NCBI RefSeq assembly: GCF_000423925.1
Contig: NZ_AUIX01000003.1
Coordinates: forward strand, 124,001 to 188,000
From: Butyrivibrio sp. VCD2006
GTDB lineage: Bacteria > Bacillota > Clostridia > Lachnospirales > Lachnospiraceae
Reading direction: 5' to 3'
DNA length: 64,000 nt
In this document: piece by piece, positions 26,360 to 36,035 of the stretch
Layout: the number at the start of each line of letters is the position of its first letter
Position numbering within the stretch: position 1 is the stretch's first letter
Notes under the pieces: generated by a model
Seen by the model: only the letters and a program-made list of their open reading frames with translations
Databases searched by the model: none
What the model was told of the DNA's origin: nothing
Program-made: the position numbers and the translations under genes

Positions 26360-27943
26360 TTAGATTGGACCCGATTTAACTATGCCATCTTTTAGAAAAA
26401 ATTTACAATAAGTAGATTCTGTTTTTAAAATTAAATGCTGGTCAGCAATATTGATTGTTATACCGGGATAAGCAGTTCCTTCAACTACAACATAAGCCTC
26501 CTTGGAATCGGCAAGCTTTTGTTGAAGTGTCTCAAGTTCCGAACTGTTCTTTTCAATCTGAGTTACCAGAACTTTGTTCATGGTAATTAGTTGCTGCGCC
26601 TGTCTCGTCTGGTCGGGTGACAGCTGTGCTCCGGAGCGCAGCCTCTTTGTAATGGATTCAACTGTTGGCTTTATTGTCTCTAGTCTTTTGGTCGAATCCG
26701 AAATTGCTTTATTCAGTTCTCTGATTCTTACTTTAAGCTTAGGATCTGCACCTACTTCAATAATCGTAGTAGCTCCCATATCACTACCAAGATCCTTAGC
26801 TATTATTCTATCCGTAGCAGTAACTCTTCCTCCGGCAATGAAACCCTTTTTTCCCTTAACAGTTATTTCAGTTCCGGATGCCACATTAGAATGAAGGATA
26901 CTTTCACTGGTAATGCTTCCCTTTGCCGTAACATTCGCATTCTCAATAAATTTGGTAATGATATTGCCTCCGGCTTTGATCTCGCCCTTACCCATGCCGT
27001 TTATTCCACGCTCAAGAATAATGTCACTTCCGGCATTAAGACTTGCACCTTCGACAACTCCCTTTACATGGATATTGGCTCCGGCTTTAATAGAAAAACC
27101 GGCTGCAACTGTTCCTTTTACTTCCACACTGCCATCGTAATTGATATTTCCTGTAGAAACATCAACATTTTCAAACGCTATAACATTACTTACAGTGACC
27201 TTGTTGTCCTTAATTGTTACATGACCATCAATAGCAGCAAACAGCGCAAGACCATCATCCGAAAGATAAGTATTTTTTCCGCCGGCCAGCCTCAGTGGCT
27301 TTACGGGATGAGGACGCAGTACCTCTCCGTAAATATTCTGTCCGGGGTCACCCGGATCTTCCGGAGTTAATACAGCAAGCTGTGTGTCCTTCTTTACGTG
27401 ATTGATAATATTCAGATTAAAATAGTCTACGCTTCCATCCTCATGCATTGTAGGTGTTGCGCGCAGATTAGTCTTGAAAAGGTACTCGATTTTTGCATTA
27501 CTGCCTTCTCTTGTTTTTTTACCTTTTGCTACAACAAACTCTTTGCAATATTCTCTATCAGAAAAATATTGTGTAATCGCTTCGGAATCTATACCAAAAA
27601 CTACGTTCTTGAAGGTCAGATCTTCTATGAACTCTCTTGGTGACATATTCTCAGCACCTTCTGAAGGAGCATAAAAAAATACCGAGGCCTCCATACGATC
27701 ACGCGAAATAGTGAGCCTGTAGCTCTCCCTTTCGGGGAAGGTGGGATTGTCGTTTAATACGACAATCTCTCCATTCGCTTCCGTAACAGCCTCGTTCAAT
27801 ACAGGAGGTCTATAACTAATAGATCTTTCATCAAGATATGCTTTTACAACGTCATACTGAAGAGCTTCCCCATCATCAGTAGGCGCAAAAACTTTAATGC
27901 CGGTCGAGTTGGGCATAGTGATTAGCTGAAAATAACCGTTCAT
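26360..27943 (-). CDS. FapA (DUF342) family protein
   Basis: A 527-residue protein of the DUF342/FapA family, which is common near sigD and che genes in Firmicutes. The N-terminal third is a mixed fold. The middle (about residues 230-375) is a beta-helix rich in Gly and Val (GSVEVKGTVAAGFSIKAGAN, AGGNIITKF), recalling the MinC C-terminal domain. A coiled-coil (about 400-470) and a small C-terminal domain follow. Its function is unsettled; FapA in Vibrio affects flagellar assembly. It lies 26 bp downstream of sigD. Confidence 0.85.
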   Translation of the reverse strand: MNGYFQLITMPNSTGIKVFAPTDDGEALQYDVVKAYLDERSISYRPPVLNEAVTEANGEIVVLNDNPTFPERESYRLTISRDRMEASVFFYAPSEGAENMSPREFIEDLTFKNVVFGIDSEAITQYFSDREYCKEFVVAKGKKTREGSNAKIEYLFKTNLRATPTMHEDGSVDYFNLNIINHVKKDTQLAVLTPEDPGDPGQNIYGEVLRPHPVKPLRLAGGKNTYLSDDGLALFAAIDGHVTIKDNKVTVSNVIAFENVDVSTGNINYDGSVEVKGTVAAGFSIKAGANIHVKGVVEGASLNAGSDIILERGINGMGKGEIKAGGNIITKFIENANVTAKGSITSESILHSNVASGTEITVKGKKGFIAGGRVTATDRIIAKDLGSDMGATTIIEVGADPKLKVRIRELNKAISDSTKRLETIKPTVESITKRLRSGAQLSPDQTRQAQQLITMNKVLVTQIEKNSSELETLQQKLADSKEAYVVVEGTAYPGITINIADQHLILKTESTYCKFFLKDGIVKSGPI

Positions 27944-27969
27944 TTATACCCTCCTGCAGTTTAGAATAC

Positions 27970-28743
27970 TTAACCAAGCTGCGTAAGAATTCCCATGTAC
28001 TTTCCGAGTTTCTCCCTCATCTTCTGAAGTGCTCTTGTGTGAAGCTGCGAAACTCTGGATTCAGAAACTTCAAGTACATTACTTATTTCTTTAAGTGTTA
28101 ATTCTTCATAATAGTACAAAAGAATAACTTTTTTCTCTTTATCAGTCAGAAGGGCAAGACTCTCTGCAAGCATCTTCTTAAGCTCTTCTTTTTCTATTGC
28201 TTCTTCTGGTTTCTCAAAGCTGGATGCAAGATTATTAGTATCCTCAGGCACATCGCTTCCCTGCTCCATAAACTCGTTAAGGGAAACCACGCCTGTAACC
28301 TTCATCTGATTTTGCCAGTTTACATACTCATCATCAGAAATACCGAGTTTGGACGCGATCTCTGTATCAGTTGCAGGATGTCCCTGTTCCTTTTCGATCT
28401 CATGTATTGCAGCCTCGATTTTTTTCTGCTTCTGACGTATTGTTCTGGGAATCCAGTCCATCTTTCTGATCTGGTCCAGAATAGCACCTCTGATACGAAC
28501 ACTTGCATAGGTCTCAAATTTGACATCCTTCATAAGATCAAACTTATCAATCGCGTCAATAAGACCGAAAATGCCGTAGCCTACAAGATCGTCATACTCA
28601 ACGTTGAAGCCCAGGTACATGGAAAGTCGCCCCGCTACAAGCTTAACAAGCGGAGCATACTCTAAAATAAGCTTCTCTCTGAGTTCAGGCGCTTTATTCT
28701 TATGATATTCGTTCCAAAGCTTACTTCTTCCCGCCTCATCCAT
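27970..28743 (-). CDS. sigD: Flagellar sigma factor, sigma-28 family
   Basis: RNA polymerase sigma factor of the FliA/WhiG/SigD family, which transcribes late flagellar and chemotaxis genes. Region 2 is near residues 25-95 (LVKLVAGRLSMYLGF, DLVGYGIFGLIDAIDKFD, ASVRIRGAILDQIRKMDW). Region 4 is C-terminal (LALLTDKEKKVILLYYYEEL, VSESRVSQLHTRALQKMR). At 257 residues the length is standard. It lies between the CheD-linked membrane protein gene and fapA, as in Bacillus and relatives. Likely target sites in this window are listed upstream of fliK and flgE. No flgM-like anti-sigma gene is seen here. Confidence 0.95.
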   Translation of the reverse strand: MDEAGRSKLWNEYHKNKAPELREKLILEYAPLVKLVAGRLSMYLGFNVEYDDLVGYGIFGLIDAIDKFDLMKDVKFETYASVRIRGAILDQIRKMDWIPRTIRQKQKKIEAAIHEIEKEQGHPATDTEIASKLGISDDEYVNWQNQMKVTGVVSLNEFMEQGSDVPEDTNNLASSFEKPEEAIEKEELKKMLAESLALLTDKEKKVILLYYYEELTLKEISNVLEVSESRVSQLHTRALQKMREKLGKYMGILTQLG

Positions 28744-28759
28744 ACGTTAACAGTCCTTA

Positions 28760-29338
28760 TTAAAATCCTGAAAGGTCATCTCCGATTTCAAAATCGTTGA
28801 TATTGTCGTATGAATAGTCTTCATCCGACAGACCATCATTCTCTGCTTCCATCGCTTCACGAGCAGCGGCTTCTTCAGCCGCCAGTCGCTGCGCTTCAGC
28901 AGCCGCTTCGGCAGCCGCCAGTTCGTCAGCCTCTCTTTGAGCAATAGCCTCTTCCTGTGCCAAAATGGCATTCTCTTTAGCCTTATTGAGGTCATCAAAA
29001 TGAGTAACTAAAAACTCAAAAAGTCTGCCAACGATAAAGAATATTACCAGTGAAATAAAAAGGGTTCTGATCCAGGCACCGATTTCGTAATGCTGCAGCA
29101 TTGTATATATTGCCATAAATCCACTTCCTGCAAGCATAACGAAAGCGGTTATCAGCCTGACCTTCGGAGCCTCAGTTATTACTATGGTCTCCGTGTGAAA
29201 TTTTCTCTCTTTTTTCTCTTCCGGAACCTCTTCGGTTCCTTCTGCCAGATTTTCTCCGGATTCTTCTCCGGTCTCATCAACTGGCTTTTCTTCGCTGGTT
29301 TTTTCTACTTTTTCTTCAGTATTCTCTTCAGCACTCAT
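28760..29338 (-). CDS. Hypothetical membrane protein in the cheD-sigD interval
   Basis: A 192-residue protein with an acidic N-terminal 55 residues rich in Glu, two adjacent hydrophobic segments (LITAFVMLAGSGFMAIYTML and WIRTLFISLVIFFIVGRLF) and a cytoplasmic Ala/Glu helix (about residues 125-175). I do not recognise a family. Its start overlaps the cheD stop in an ATGA arrangement, implying coupled translation, and sigD follows by 16 bp. The architecture (acidic-TM-TM-helix) suggests a membrane scaffold; the role is unknown. Confidence 0.6.
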   Translation of the reverse strand: MSAEENTEEKVEKTSEEKPVDETGEESGENLAEGTEEVPEEKKERKFHTETIVITEAPKVRLITAFVMLAGSGFMAIYTMLQHYEIGAWIRTLFISLVIFFIVGRLFEFLVTHFDDLNKAKENAILAQEEAIAQREADELAAAEAAAEAQRLAAEEAAAREAMEAENDGLSDEDYSYDNINDFEIGDDLSGF

Positions 29339-29820
29339 ATCGTCTTTTCCGGCTTCCCCACAGCTCTTATAACAAAGTTACCATTTTCAGGATAGAAAAT
29401 AACAGTACGTCCATAAGAATCTCCGGTATCCTGCGCTAAAATCGGGATACCAAGTTCCTTAAGCTTTTTAATCGTAGCTGCCACATTCCGCTCACCTACA
29501 CGCATGGTCGCATTGCCAGAATTAAATGCAAACATCTGTGCACCACCGGCAATCTTTGCTACAAGACGTGATTTATTAGCACCTTTGGCCACAACCTGCC
29601 TGATAAGCTCATCAATTCCCGTATCCGCAAATTTGGGGATATTGGAATTATTCTTGATCTCCGTCGAGTCAGGAAGCATAATATGTGCCAAACCGCCTAT
29701 TTTAGTAACCGGATCCCTTACAGCAATCCCTACACAGGAGCCAAGTCCAAGTGTCGTGATTCCGTCAGGAGAGACGCAAATATTAAGATCGGCCATACCA
29801 ACCTTGATTATTTGACTCAT
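29335..29820 (-). CDS. cheD: Chemoreceptor glutamine deamidase CheD
   Basis: Deamidates glutamines of methyl-accepting chemoreceptors and partners with CheC. The catalytic Cys is in TLGLGSCVGIAVRDP, the His in GGLAHIMLP and the Thr/Ser region follows. At 161 residues the length is typical. It lies 12 bp after cheC; the pair is usually adjacent because CheC and CheD form a complex controlled by CheY-P. Confidence 0.95.
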   Translation of the reverse strand: MSQIIKVGMADLNICVSPDGITTLGLGSCVGIAVRDPVTKIGGLAHIMLPDSTEIKNNSNIPKFADTGIDELIRQVVAKGANKSRLVAKIAGGAQMFAFNSGNATMRVGERNVAATIKKLKELGIPILAQDTGDSYGRTVIFYPENGNFVIRAVGKPEKTI

Positions 29821-29832
29821 TCACTTAGCTCC

Positions 29833-30471
29833 TTATCCACTAATGGTTACATCTCCCATTCCAAGAGATGAAAGTATCTTAGCGTAACCTTCCATATCCG
29901 GCAGCAGAATGAAATATCCACTTAAGGTCTCAGTATCAAAAAAGCTTGTCTCAATAAGCAGAATCTTATCGCCCATCATACCGAATTCGATAGCCGGTAC
30001 CGATAATATAGCTCCGGCCATATCTATTGCGACAAAAGGTACTGAAGGTAAAAGTTTTAGATTGGTGATCATAGAAAGGGAATTCAGGTATGAACCTGTT
30101 ATAATATTTCCAACTTCCTTGATTGCTGAAAGTTCAGTATCATCAAACGGGTCATTTTCATCCTTATCCTTATTTCCCATCAGCATATTGACCAGGTGTC
30201 TGGCAGCCTTCATTCCAAGAAGGAACATAATGCTACCATTAATATCTCCTTCAACACTCAGATATATACCGGTCATTATCTGCTCTGCACCACCCATCAG
30301 GTCCCCGACATCCTTGAAATCAAGAAGTCTTACCTGTGGAACAGACATATCCACCTTAGTGTTAAGCATTTGTGCAAGCGCCGTAGTCGCATTACCAGCA
30401 CCAATGTTTCCAAGTTCCTTTAAAACATCAAAATACTGACTGGAAACATTTTCCAAACTCATCTCACTCAA
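29833..30471 (-). CDS. cheC: CheY-P phosphatase CheC
   Basis: Dephosphorylates CheY-P and binds CheD. Two E-x2-N active-site motifs are present: KELGNIGAGNATTALAQ near residue 18 and IKEVGNIITGSYLNSL near residue 115, the arrangement of true CheC. At 212 residues it is standard. It lies between cheW and cheD. The CheY it would act on is not encoded in this window. Confidence 0.95.
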   Translation of the reverse strand: MSEMSLENVSSQYFDVLKELGNIGAGNATTALAQMLNTKVDMSVPQVRLLDFKDVGDLMGGAEQIMTGIYLSVEGDINGSIMFLLGMKAARHLVNMLMGNKDKDENDPFDDTELSAIKEVGNIITGSYLNSLSMITNLKLLPSVPFVAIDMAGAILSVPAIEFGMMGDKILLIETSFFDTETLSGYFILLPDMEGYAKILSSLGMGDVTISG

Positions 30472-30494
30472 AGGTTTTCCTCCTTAAAATACGC

Positions 30495-30974
30495 TTAAGC
30501 TTTAGCCTTATCCTCTTCCATCTCTACCATTCCAAGATCAAGAATAGAAACAAGTCCACCTTCATATTTTCCAACGCCACTTATAAAACTGTTAAGCTTC
30601 TTGCCCTTATCGGCACTGTAGGTTACTTTCTCGATACTCTTTGCCCCAAGAGTGAGAACCTGATTAACCTGATCAACAATTATGCCAATAAGAGTATCCT
30701 CTTCAGCCTTAAGAATGATGATACGGCTCTTGTCCGTAATCTCATCCTCCTCCATGTCCATCTTGAGTCTCAAACTCATTACAGGAACAATGACACCACG
30801 GATGTTAATAACACCCTTAAGGTAGTGCGCAACCTGCGGAACTCTGGTGATCTGCTGCATACGCACGATGTTATCAATGTACTTTATATCAATTCCATAC
30901 TGTTCGTCGCCGAGTCTGATGATAATATACTGAATCAGTTCGCCGACATCCTGTGTATCTCTTAATTCGTTCAT
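30495..30974 (-). CDS. cheW: Chemotaxis coupling protein CheW
   Basis: Adaptor linking CheA to chemoreceptors. The 159-residue CheW domain is shown by YIIIRLGDEQYGIDIKYI, ITRVPQVAHYLKGVINIRG and the following beta-barrel segments. It is 33 bp downstream of cheA and is followed by cheC. Confidence 0.95.
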   Translation of the reverse strand: MNELRDTQDVGELIQYIIIRLGDEQYGIDIKYIDNIVRMQQITRVPQVAHYLKGVINIRGVIVPVMSLRLKMDMEEDEITDKSRIIILKAEEDTLIGIIVDQVNQVLTLGAKSIEKVTYSADKGKKLNSFISGVGKYEGGLVSILDLGMVEMEEDKAKA

Positions 30975-31007
30975 AATGTCATCCTTTCTTCAATTTGGAA
31001 GTTTGCG

Positions 31008-33176
31008 TTATGCTAACTGATTTGTATCAAGGATCAGGGCTATCTCACCATCTCCAAGGATAGTAGCACCGCTGATCATACGGCACTTATTCATGTATCT
31101 GCCAAGAGGCTTGATAACGATTTCCTGCTGGCCCATCAGTTCATCAATTACAAGGCCAAACTGCTGGTCGCCCTTTCTTGTAATAACTACTACAAGATCT
31201 TCGTCCTCAGCCTTCGTACTCTCTGTATCAAGAGCTCTGCTTACACGAATAATAGGAGTTACGCTTCCGCGAAGATTGATGACTTCCTTATTCTCAACTG
31301 TCTTAATGTCTGTCGGTGCTACATCTTCAATACTCTGGATGGAATCAAGAGGAATAGCATACTTTTCATTTCCTACAACAACCATCAGAGCCTGAATAAT
31401 AGCAAGTGTAAGAGGAAGTCTTATCTGCCAGGTACTTCCTTCACCGAGCTTTGTCTTAACACTAACTTCACCGGAAAGGGATTCAATCTTTGACTTAACT
31501 ACGTCAAGACCAACACCTCTTCCTGAAACTTCTGTAACCTGTTTTGCAGTTGAAAATCCGGGATGGAAAAGGAAATCTATGCACTGCTGTTCTGTAAGAG
31601 TAGCTGCCTCATCTGAAGTAACAATACCCTTTTCAATAGCCTTATTCTTTACGATCTCAGCATCAATACCATTACCATCATCACCGACCTCGATAACAAC
31701 GCTGTTACCATCCTGGAACGCATGCAGGAAAATATGACCTTCTTCAGTCTTACCTCTTTCTGCACGGAGTTCAGCAGATTCAATACCATGGTCAGCACTG
31801 TTTCGCAGCAAGTGCATCAAAGGATCACCAATTTCATCTACAACGGTACGATCCATTTCAGTATCTTCACCAGTCATGGTAAGTTCCATGTTCTTACCAA
31901 GCTGCTTATTAAGATCTCTGATCATACGAGGGAATTTCTGGAGTACGCTTTCGATAGGTACCATTCGAACTTTCATGACAGATTCATGAAGATTGGTAGT
32001 AACGCTCTCCAGATATTCAATCTGTTCGTTTACGTTGCCGCTTACAATTCCTGCGGAATTAGCAGCTGAGATCAAAGAGTTCTTCGCAATGATAAGCTCA
32101 CTTACAAGATTCATCAGGACATCCAGTTTATCGATATCCACACGAACTGTACGATTAACAACGGGCTTACCAACAGGTTTCTTTCCTCCTGCATCCTTTG
32201 CAGGCGCTGCCTTCTCGGCAGGTTTAGGTGCAGGTGCTGCAGGTGCCTGTGCCGCAGGTGCCTGTGCTGCAGGTGCTGCCGCTGCAGGTGCTGCCGCTGC
32301 AGGTGCTGCTTCTTCTGTGCTTGCGGATGCGCTTGGATCATAATCACCAATTTCGCAATCCTCAATCTCAGAAACGCTCTTTACGATTTCCTTAATCTTT
32401 TCCTTATCTTCTTCGTCTGTTGAAATAATTAGACTAAAATTGAATTCAAATTTCTCATCCTCAATATCCGAAGTAGAGGGCTCCGATGTCATAAGTTCAC
32501 CGATTTCCTCAATACCCTTGAATACAAGGAATGCTCTGGCTGCTTTAAGAATGCAGCTCTCCTGGATCTTTACGTTAAGGCCATAAAGCTTCTTACCCTG
32601 TCCCTTAAGGTCTTCAAGATTAGCCTTGGTATCAGGATCAAGCTTAATTGCTCTATAGTCCTTGGTAGGATCTGCATCAGGTGCAGGTCCGTTTGCTGTG
32701 GGTGCTGCCGCTGCAGGCGCTGCTTCAGCCGCAGGTGCTGCAGGTGCTGCTTCAGCTGCAGGTTTAGCTGCGGGCGCAGCTCCACCGCCTGAAGCTCCTG
32801 CTCTAATATCAGCAAGCGCTTTTATAATGTTAGCATTTTCCTCAGTTCCTTCATCCTGTGACTCAGTGATATTATCCACATAAGCCTGAATAGCATCCAG
32901 ACACTGGAACAGTGTATCGATCATGCTAGAATCGATTTTGAGTGTGCCGTTACGCACATCAGAAAATACATCTTCCATATCATGGGTCAGATTCTGCATA
33001 TTCTTATAACCCATTGTTCCTGCCATTCCCTTCATGGAATGGGCAGAACGGAAGATTTCGTTAATACAATCCTCGTTCTCCGGATCCTGCTCCAACTGCA
33101 TGATGCTGTCATTCAGTGTTTGCAGATGCTCCTTTGCCTCGTCAAGAAAGACGCCTAGATACTGAGAAACATCCAT
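31008..33176 (-). CDS. cheA: Chemotaxis histidine kinase CheA
   Basis: Receptor-coupled kinase that phosphorylates CheY and CheB. From the ATG at 33176 (GGAGG ten bases upstream) it has 722 residues. Domains: P1 phosphotransfer with His46 in SAHSMKGMAG; a CheY-binding P2; a P3 dimerisation region; a P4 ATPase (NSADHGIE, GDDGNGID, GRGVGLDVVKSKIE); and a P5 CheW-like domain. The linkers flanking P2 are Ala/Pro-rich repeats. It lies between cheB and cheW. An in-frame start ten codons earlier overlaps the ribosome site. Confidence 0.97.
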   Translation of the reverse strand: MDVSQYLGVFLDEAKEHLQTLNDSIMQLEQDPENEDCINEIFRSAHSMKGMAGTMGYKNMQNLTHDMEDVFSDVRNGTLKIDSSMIDTLFQCLDAIQAYVDNITESQDEGTEENANIIKALADIRAGASGGGAAPAAKPAAEAAPAAPAAEAAPAAAAPTANGPAPDADPTKDYRAIKLDPDTKANLEDLKGQGKKLYGLNVKIQESCILKAARAFLVFKGIEEIGELMTSEPSTSDIEDEKFEFNFSLIISTDEEDKEKIKEIVKSVSEIEDCEIGDYDPSASASTEEAAPAAAAPAAAAPAAQAPAAQAPAAPAPKPAEKAAPAKDAGGKKPVGKPVVNRTVRVDIDKLDVLMNLVSELIIAKNSLISAANSAGIVSGNVNEQIEYLESVTTNLHESVMKVRMVPIESVLQKFPRMIRDLNKQLGKNMELTMTGEDTEMDRTVVDEIGDPLMHLLRNSADHGIESAELRAERGKTEEGHIFLHAFQDGNSVVIEVGDDGNGIDAEIVKNKAIEKGIVTSDEAATLTEQQCIDFLFHPGFSTAKQVTEVSGRGVGLDVVKSKIESLSGEVSVKTKLGEGSTWQIRLPLTLAIIQALMVVVGNEKYAIPLDSIQSIEDVAPTDIKTVENKEVINLRGSVTPIIRVSRALDTESTKAEDEDLVVVITRKGDQQFGLVIDELMGQQEIVIKPLGRYMNKCRMISGATILGDGEIALILDTNQLA

Positions 33177-33245
33177 AATCCCTTTACCTCCATAAGAAAA
33201 CGTCACGTTTACGTTAAGTAAAAGGACTGGAACCAGTAAAGATAA

Positions 33246-34319
33246 TCACTTAACGCCAACGTTCATAATGATTTCCTGGGCTACGTCATCAAGTGTAACG
33301 ACCTGATTAACAAGACCAGCTGTTGCCAACGCCTTAGGCATGCCATAAACTGTGCAGGATGCTTCATCCTGACCGATGACATGAACCTTCTTAACTGATT
33401 TCAGGTTTTTAATTCCCTCAGTGCCATCCGCACCCATTCCGGTAAGTACTACGCAGCAGATGCTGTCATAATCGGAATCCATAAGAGACTCATACATAAA
33501 GTTAGCGCAAGGTCTCACGCCTTCTCTTGTGGGTCCGTCCACATAATGGATGGTATGCTTTCCACCGGATGTGAGTACATGCATGTGCTTACCGCCTCTT
33601 GCAATATAGACGGTACCTGCCTGAAGAACATCTCCTTCTGCAGCTTCCTTAACATGAACCTCTGAAAGAGAATCCAGTCTCTCAGCAAGTGAAGCTGTAA
33701 ACCCTTCCGGCATATGTTGTACAAGTACAACCGGTGTTTTAAGATTCTTGGGAAGTTTGGGAATAACCGCTTGAAGCGCACGAGGCCCACCCGTAGAACT
33801 GGCAATCGCAACGATACGATTTCCTGTGACCTTGTCTGCATGCTTAGCGACAATATCCACCATCTTACGAGAGGCTTTGATCTCATCGATTGAAAAAGCC
33901 TTCGCACTAACCGGCGCTTTGGACTCGCAAACAGCTGCTAATGTCCTTGTAAGCGAACTGGTGAAATCATCGCCACGGCAATCCGAGGCGCGATCCGGTT
34001 TATGAATAAAATCAAGGGCTCCCAGTTCCAGGGAATCGAGGGTAACCTTTGCTCCTTCTTTAGTATCTGTACTACACATCATTACCTTCGCCCTTATTTT
34101 ATTTTTATTGATTTCCTTGAGTAATGTTATTCCATCCATACGCGGCATATTAACGTCCAAAATTACTGCATCGTATGAATTTTTCTTGAGAAGCTCAAGG
34201 GCTTCAACTCCGTCTTTAGCCTTATCTACAACCTGAAATCTAGAATCTGAGTTAATAATATCACTAAGGACGGTTCTCATAAGTGCAGAGTCATCAACTA
34301 ACAAAATTTTTTTCGACAT
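33246..34319 (-). CDS. cheB: Chemotaxis response regulator methylesterase CheB
   Basis: Removes methyl groups from chemoreceptors when phosphorylated by CheA. The N-terminal receiver domain has Asp55 in LDVNMPRMDG. The C-terminal esterase has Ser175 in SSTGGPRA, the His region in QHMPEGFTASLAERL and the Asp in GMGADGTEG. At 357 residues the length is normal. Its ATG directly follows the stop of the PilZ gene. The opposing methyltransferase CheR is not in the window. Confidence 0.96.
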   Translation of the reverse strand: MSKKILLVDDSALMRTVLSDIINSDSRFQVVDKAKDGVEALELLKKNSYDAVILDVNMPRMDGITLLKEINKNKIRAKVMMCSTDTKEGAKVTLDSLELGALDFIHKPDRASDCRGDDFTSSLTRTLAAVCESKAPVSAKAFSIDEIKASRKMVDIVAKHADKVTGNRIVAIASSTGGPRALQAVIPKLPKNLKTPVVLVQHMPEGFTASLAERLDSLSEVHVKEAAEGDVLQAGTVYIARGGKHMHVLTSGGKHTIHYVDGPTREGVRPCANFMYESLMDSDYDSICCVVLTGMGADGTEGIKNLKSVKKVHVIGQDEASCTVYGMPKALATAGLVNQVVTLDDVAQEIIMNVGVK

Positions 34320-35042
34320 TTAGTTTTGCTTCTTTCTGATTTTTCGTTCTTCCTCGAAAATAAAATGGATAATATCTTCTCTGGAAGTCTCATCAATGTA
34401 GGTGTACTGTATGCGGTGCTCATACAGCCCTGGCCTGTTTTCAAGTTCCTGTACCCGAAGTACGGTGCACACCATCTCGTACTCCACATTATTAATGTTT
34501 CCGGGCAAACGATATGAACAGTAAATTGTACTGCCCTCATCATACTGGAAATTAGCGACAAACCTTAAGCCGCCTCCACTAATATCCACTATAACGCTCC
34601 GCTGAAGAGGTTTATTTGTTCCTAAAAGAAGTCCCCAATTACGTCTGATGGCTTCAACTTCCTCCTCAGAGAATATCCTTGATCTCAGTTCCAACGCACA
34701 ACTAAATCTGTAATACTCTCTTCTTTGTAACCTCTGAAGGTTGCTTAGTAAATCCAGGACAAGAATATAAACATTATTGCTTCGATATCTGTCTATAATC
34801 CTTCCGTAGCACTGAAAAAGTCCCCTGGCGCTGTAAAAACACAGGCTGTATTCACCGTCAACGGGAAGAAGCACAAGCTTCCCCTTATCCATTGGCATTA
34901 ATACTTCAATCCTGTCCTCCGACAAAACATCTGTAATCTTACTCAGGTGAATTTTCTTCGTGCGGCTGTCATCGTCCATCCAAACCTTGCCGATGGCCTT
35001 CAGTTCAATTTTATTGCCTGGCGCAATGTAGTCCGCAAGCAT
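34320..35042 (-). CDS. PilZ-domain flagellar brake protein (YcgR/YpfA-like)
   Basis: A 240-residue protein with an N-terminal YcgR-type domain and a C-terminal PilZ domain. The c-di-GMP-binding residues are visible as QRREYYRF (RxxxR type) near residue 120 and DISGGGLRF (D-x-S-x-x-G type) near residue 165. In Bacillus the homologue YpfA slows the motor by contacting MotA when c-di-GMP is high. Its position between flhG and cheB supports a motility role. Confidence 0.88.
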   Translation of the reverse strand: MLADYIAPGNKIELKAIGKVWMDDDSRTKKIHLSKITDVLSEDRIEVLMPMDKGKLVLLPVDGEYSLCFYSARGLFQCYGRIIDRYRSNNVYILVLDLLSNLQRLQRREYYRFSCALELRSRIFSEEEVEAIRRNWGLLLGTNKPLQRSVIVDISGGGLRFVANFQYDEGSTIYCSYRLPGNINNVEYEMVCTVLRVQELENRPGLYEHRIQYTYIDETSREDIIHFIFEEERKIRKKQN

Positions 35043-35067
35043 GTAGGTACCCCTCTTACCTTTTTTA

Positions 35068-35988
35068 TTACTGTCCGGAAGCCTTATCTCCGGTATTCTT
35101 CTCTGAGTTTAATTTACGACCGGTTATTATATGTGAGAAAAATGCTGCCATTCCCCTTGGCTTATACTCATTATCCACATCTTTATTTACAAGAGATCTG
35201 GCAATCTGCTCAAATGCCTTAGAAGACTTGGAATTAGGGTACTGTATTGAAACCGGTGACTGCTGCATTACCCCTCTCGCAAGCATCTGATCCTGAGGAA
35301 TTGCCCCAAGATATGTAAGCGGTAGCTTCAAATATCTTGCAACAACAGCATTTAATTTGTTGAAAAGCTGCTGTCCCTCTTCTGCTGATGCAACCCTGTT
35401 CGATGCGACTTTAATTTTCGTGCTGTCCCTTAAAAACCTGGGTTGCTGATTAAGTGCCTTAAGAAGTGAATACGAGTCTGTTATGGAAGTAGGCTCTGGG
35501 GTGGTCACAAGAATGATCTCACCACTGGCAACCAGAAAATCCATTACCGCACTCGAAATACCGGCACCCGTATCAATTATTATAGTATCTGCAATGGCAT
35601 CAAGTTCTGCCAAATTAACAATTATATATTCAAGGTAATTCCTGCTAAGGTTATACATTCCTGAAATTCCTGATCCGCCGGATATAAATCCTACTCCCTC
35701 AGGTCCCCAGGTAATAATATCCTTTATATTCTTACCCTGATAGATAAGGTCACTCAGATTGTGCTTAGGTATAGTACCAAACATGATCTCAATATTAGCA
35801 AGTCCAAAGTCCGCGTCCAGAATGATAACTCTCTGTCCCATTCTGCGAAACTGTATGGCAAGGTTGATCGCAACATTGGATTTTCCAACTCCACCCTTGC
35901 CACTGGTTACCGTAATAATCCTCGCAAGTGGCCTTTTCTTTGTATTTCCTGCTTTTATAATACGTCTTAGCTGTTCAGCCTGATCCAT
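35068..35988 (-). CDS. flhG: Flagellar number regulator FlhG (MinD-like ATPase)
   Basis: ParA/MinD-type ATPase that with FlhF controls flagellar number and placement. Walker A is SGKGGVGKSNVAINLA, followed by LDADFGLANIEIMFG. The C-terminal region (FEQIARSLVNKD and on) may hold the membrane helix. The N-terminal MDQAEQLRRII matches the DQA(x)2LR segment that activates FlhF GTPase. The 306 residues and position after flhF are standard. It is distinct from the minD of the division operon at 19904. Confidence 0.94.
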   Translation of the reverse strand: MDQAEQLRRIIKAGNTKKRPLARIITVTSGKGGVGKSNVAINLAIQFRRMGQRVIILDADFGLANIEIMFGTIPKHNLSDLIYQGKNIKDIITWGPEGVGFISGGSGISGMYNLSRNYLEYIIVNLAELDAIADTIIIDTGAGISSAVMDFLVASGEIILVTTPEPTSITDSYSLLKALNQQPRFLRDSTKIKVASNRVASAEEGQQLFNKLNAVVARYLKLPLTYLGAIPQDQMLARGVMQQSPVSIQYPNSKSSKAFEQIARSLVNKDVDNEYKPRGMAAFFSHIITGRKLNSEKNTGDKASGQ

Positions 35989-36035
35989 AAAAATAATCCT
36001 GTCTCTATTCTATCAAAATATGTAAAAATCATCTA

